Both the position numbers and the translations under genes were made by a program. From assembly GCA_024641225.1 (NCBI GenBank), contig JAHEDN010000226.1:1-5308 (forward strand): a stretch of 5,308 bases of DNA. Reading direction: 5' to 3'. Below, one piece after another: positions 4,569 through 5,308 of this stretch (within the stretch, counting starts at the first letter, position 1; each line of letters starts with the position of its first letter). Source of the stretch: Burkholderiales bacterium. GTDB taxonomy: Bacteria > Pseudomonadota > Gammaproteobacteria > Burkholderiales > Burkholderiaceae_F. Below the pieces are notes generated by a model. The model ran no database searches. It worked only from the letters and a program-made list of their open reading frames with translations, and had not been told where the DNA came from.

Positions 4569-5308
4569 ATGAGTCATCTCGGAGCGTCATTCAGGGGCCT
4601 GGCCGCCGGCGCCGCGGTCGCGCTCGCCGGCGCGGGCCTGCTGGCCGGGCCGCTGACTGCGGCAGCACAGAGCGACGACGAGACGCTCAAGGGGATCGAG
4701 GAGTATCGCAAGGCGTTGCAGGAGGGGAACCCCGCCGAACTGGTTTCGATGCGCGGCGAGGAACTGTGGAAAACGCCGCGCGGCCCGAAGAAGGTATCGC
4801 TCGAAAAGTGCGATCTCGGCCTCGGGCCGGGCGTCGTGAAGGGCGCGTATGCCCAGTTGCCCCGCTACTTCACCGACGTCGACCAGGTGATGGACTTCGA
4901 GGCGCGGCTGGTGCACTGCATGGTCACGCTGCAGGGATTCGACCGCGGCGAAGTGGTCAAGAAGCCGTTTTCCGGCGGCGGCCAGCGCCAGACGGAGATC
5001 GAGGCGTTCGCGGCGTACGTCGTCGAGGAGTCGCGCGGCATGCGCATCGCTGTGCCGCAGGATCACCCAAAGGAGAAGGCCGCGCACGACCGGGGCAAGC
5101 AGCTCTTCTACATGCGCGCCGGTCCGTACGACTTCGCTTGCTCGACCTGCCACGGCGTCGACAACCAGCGCATCCGGTTGCAGGACCTGCCGAACTTCGA
5201 GAAGCACGAGCCGGCGCAGCGCGCGTTCGGGACATGGCCGGCCTACCGCGTTTCGCAGGGAGCGCTGCGTACGATGCAGTGGCGGATCAATGACTGCTTC
5301 CGCCAGCA
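4569..5308 (+). CDS. soxA: Sulfur oxidation c-type cytochrome SoxA, monoheme type, 3' end outside window
   Basis: The ATG at 4569 follows a strong AAGGAGGA (4554-4561) by 7 bases. The frame runs open to the window edge, giving 246 residues; SoxA proteins are usually about 270-290, so only a short C-terminus is missing. Residues 1-33 form a Sec signal (hydrophobic GLAAGAAVALAGAGLLAG, cleavage near TAAA-Q). The N-terminal domain has SLEKCDLGLGPGVVKGAY (Cys81) and RLVHCMVTLQGF (Cys117), with no CxxCH. These two cysteines are expected to form a disulfide where diheme SoxA binds heme. The C-terminal domain has one heme site, CSTCHG (Cys191, Cys194, His195). Cys243 in RINDCFRQ is in about the right place for the persulfide-modified heme ligand of the active site. 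Together with SoxX it joins thiosulfate to the SoxY cysteine in the periplasm. soxX is not between soxZ and soxA and may lie downstream. Confidence 0.95.
   Translation, partial: MSHLGASFRGLAAGAAVALAGAGLLAGPLTAAAQSDDETLKGIEEYRKALQEGNPAELVSMRGEELWKTPRGPKKVSLEKCDLGLGPGVVKGAYAQLPRYFTDVDQVMDFEARLVHCMVTLQGFDRGEVVKKPFSGGGQRQTEIEAFAAYVVEESRGMRIAVPQDHPKEKAAHDRGKQLFYMRAGPYDFACSTCHGVDNQRIRLQDLPNFEKHEPAQRAFGTWPAYRVSQGALRTMQWRINDCFRQ

Noticed and set aside
4587..5207. 206-codon minus-strand frame opposite soxA
   Set aside because: SoxA with its signal peptide and CSTCHG occupies the + strand; the opposite frame is low-complexity and lacks a plausible start context.

Overview
The window is GC-rich, densely packed bacterial DNA. 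All genes look like those of a sulfur-oxidising proteobacterium, most likely a betaproteobacterium. This rests on protein character (Sox proteins, a fused siroheme synthase, a TusA/DsrE2 pair) and not on any rRNA or other marker, so the taxonomy is an inference.

Layout. (1) Positions 2-865, + strand: the C-terminal part of siroheme synthase CysG, cut by the left edge. (2) Positions 892-2323, - strand, convergent with cysG: two overlapping genes read right to left. The first is a small LexA/S24-fold protein without a DNA-binding domain, whose expected catalytic lysine is arginine. The second is a 360-residue protein of unknown function. (3) Positions 2324-2604: a divergent intergenic region with an 18-bp perfect palindrome. 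(4) Positions 2605-3380, + strand: tusA and a dsrE2-type gene, cytoplasmic sulfur-carrier proteins, closed by a good intrinsic terminator at 3408-3435. (5) Positions 3459-3495: a cluster of direct and inverted GAAAC-type repeats, a candidate operator. (6) Positions 3535-5308, + strand: soxY, soxZ and the start of soxA (cut by the right edge). They encode the periplasmic thiosulfate-oxidation carrier SoxYZ and the c-type cytochrome subunit SoxA of the monoheme type.

How the parts fit. SoxXA conjugates thiosulfate to the C-terminal cysteine of SoxY, carried by the SoxYZ heterodimer in the periplasm. TusA and DsrE2 belong to the cytoplasmic persulfide-relay system used by sulfur oxidisers of the rDsr or sHdr type. 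CysG makes siroheme, the cofactor of sulfite and nitrite reductases, including DsrAB. The window therefore joins periplasmic and cytoplasmic sulfur handling, but no dsr, hdr, rhodanese, soxX or soxB gene is visible within it. The least explained part is the minus-strand pair at 892-2323, which diverges from the sulfur genes. Its job cannot be read from the sequence.

No tRNA, rRNA, CRISPR array, insertion sequence or integrase was seen.
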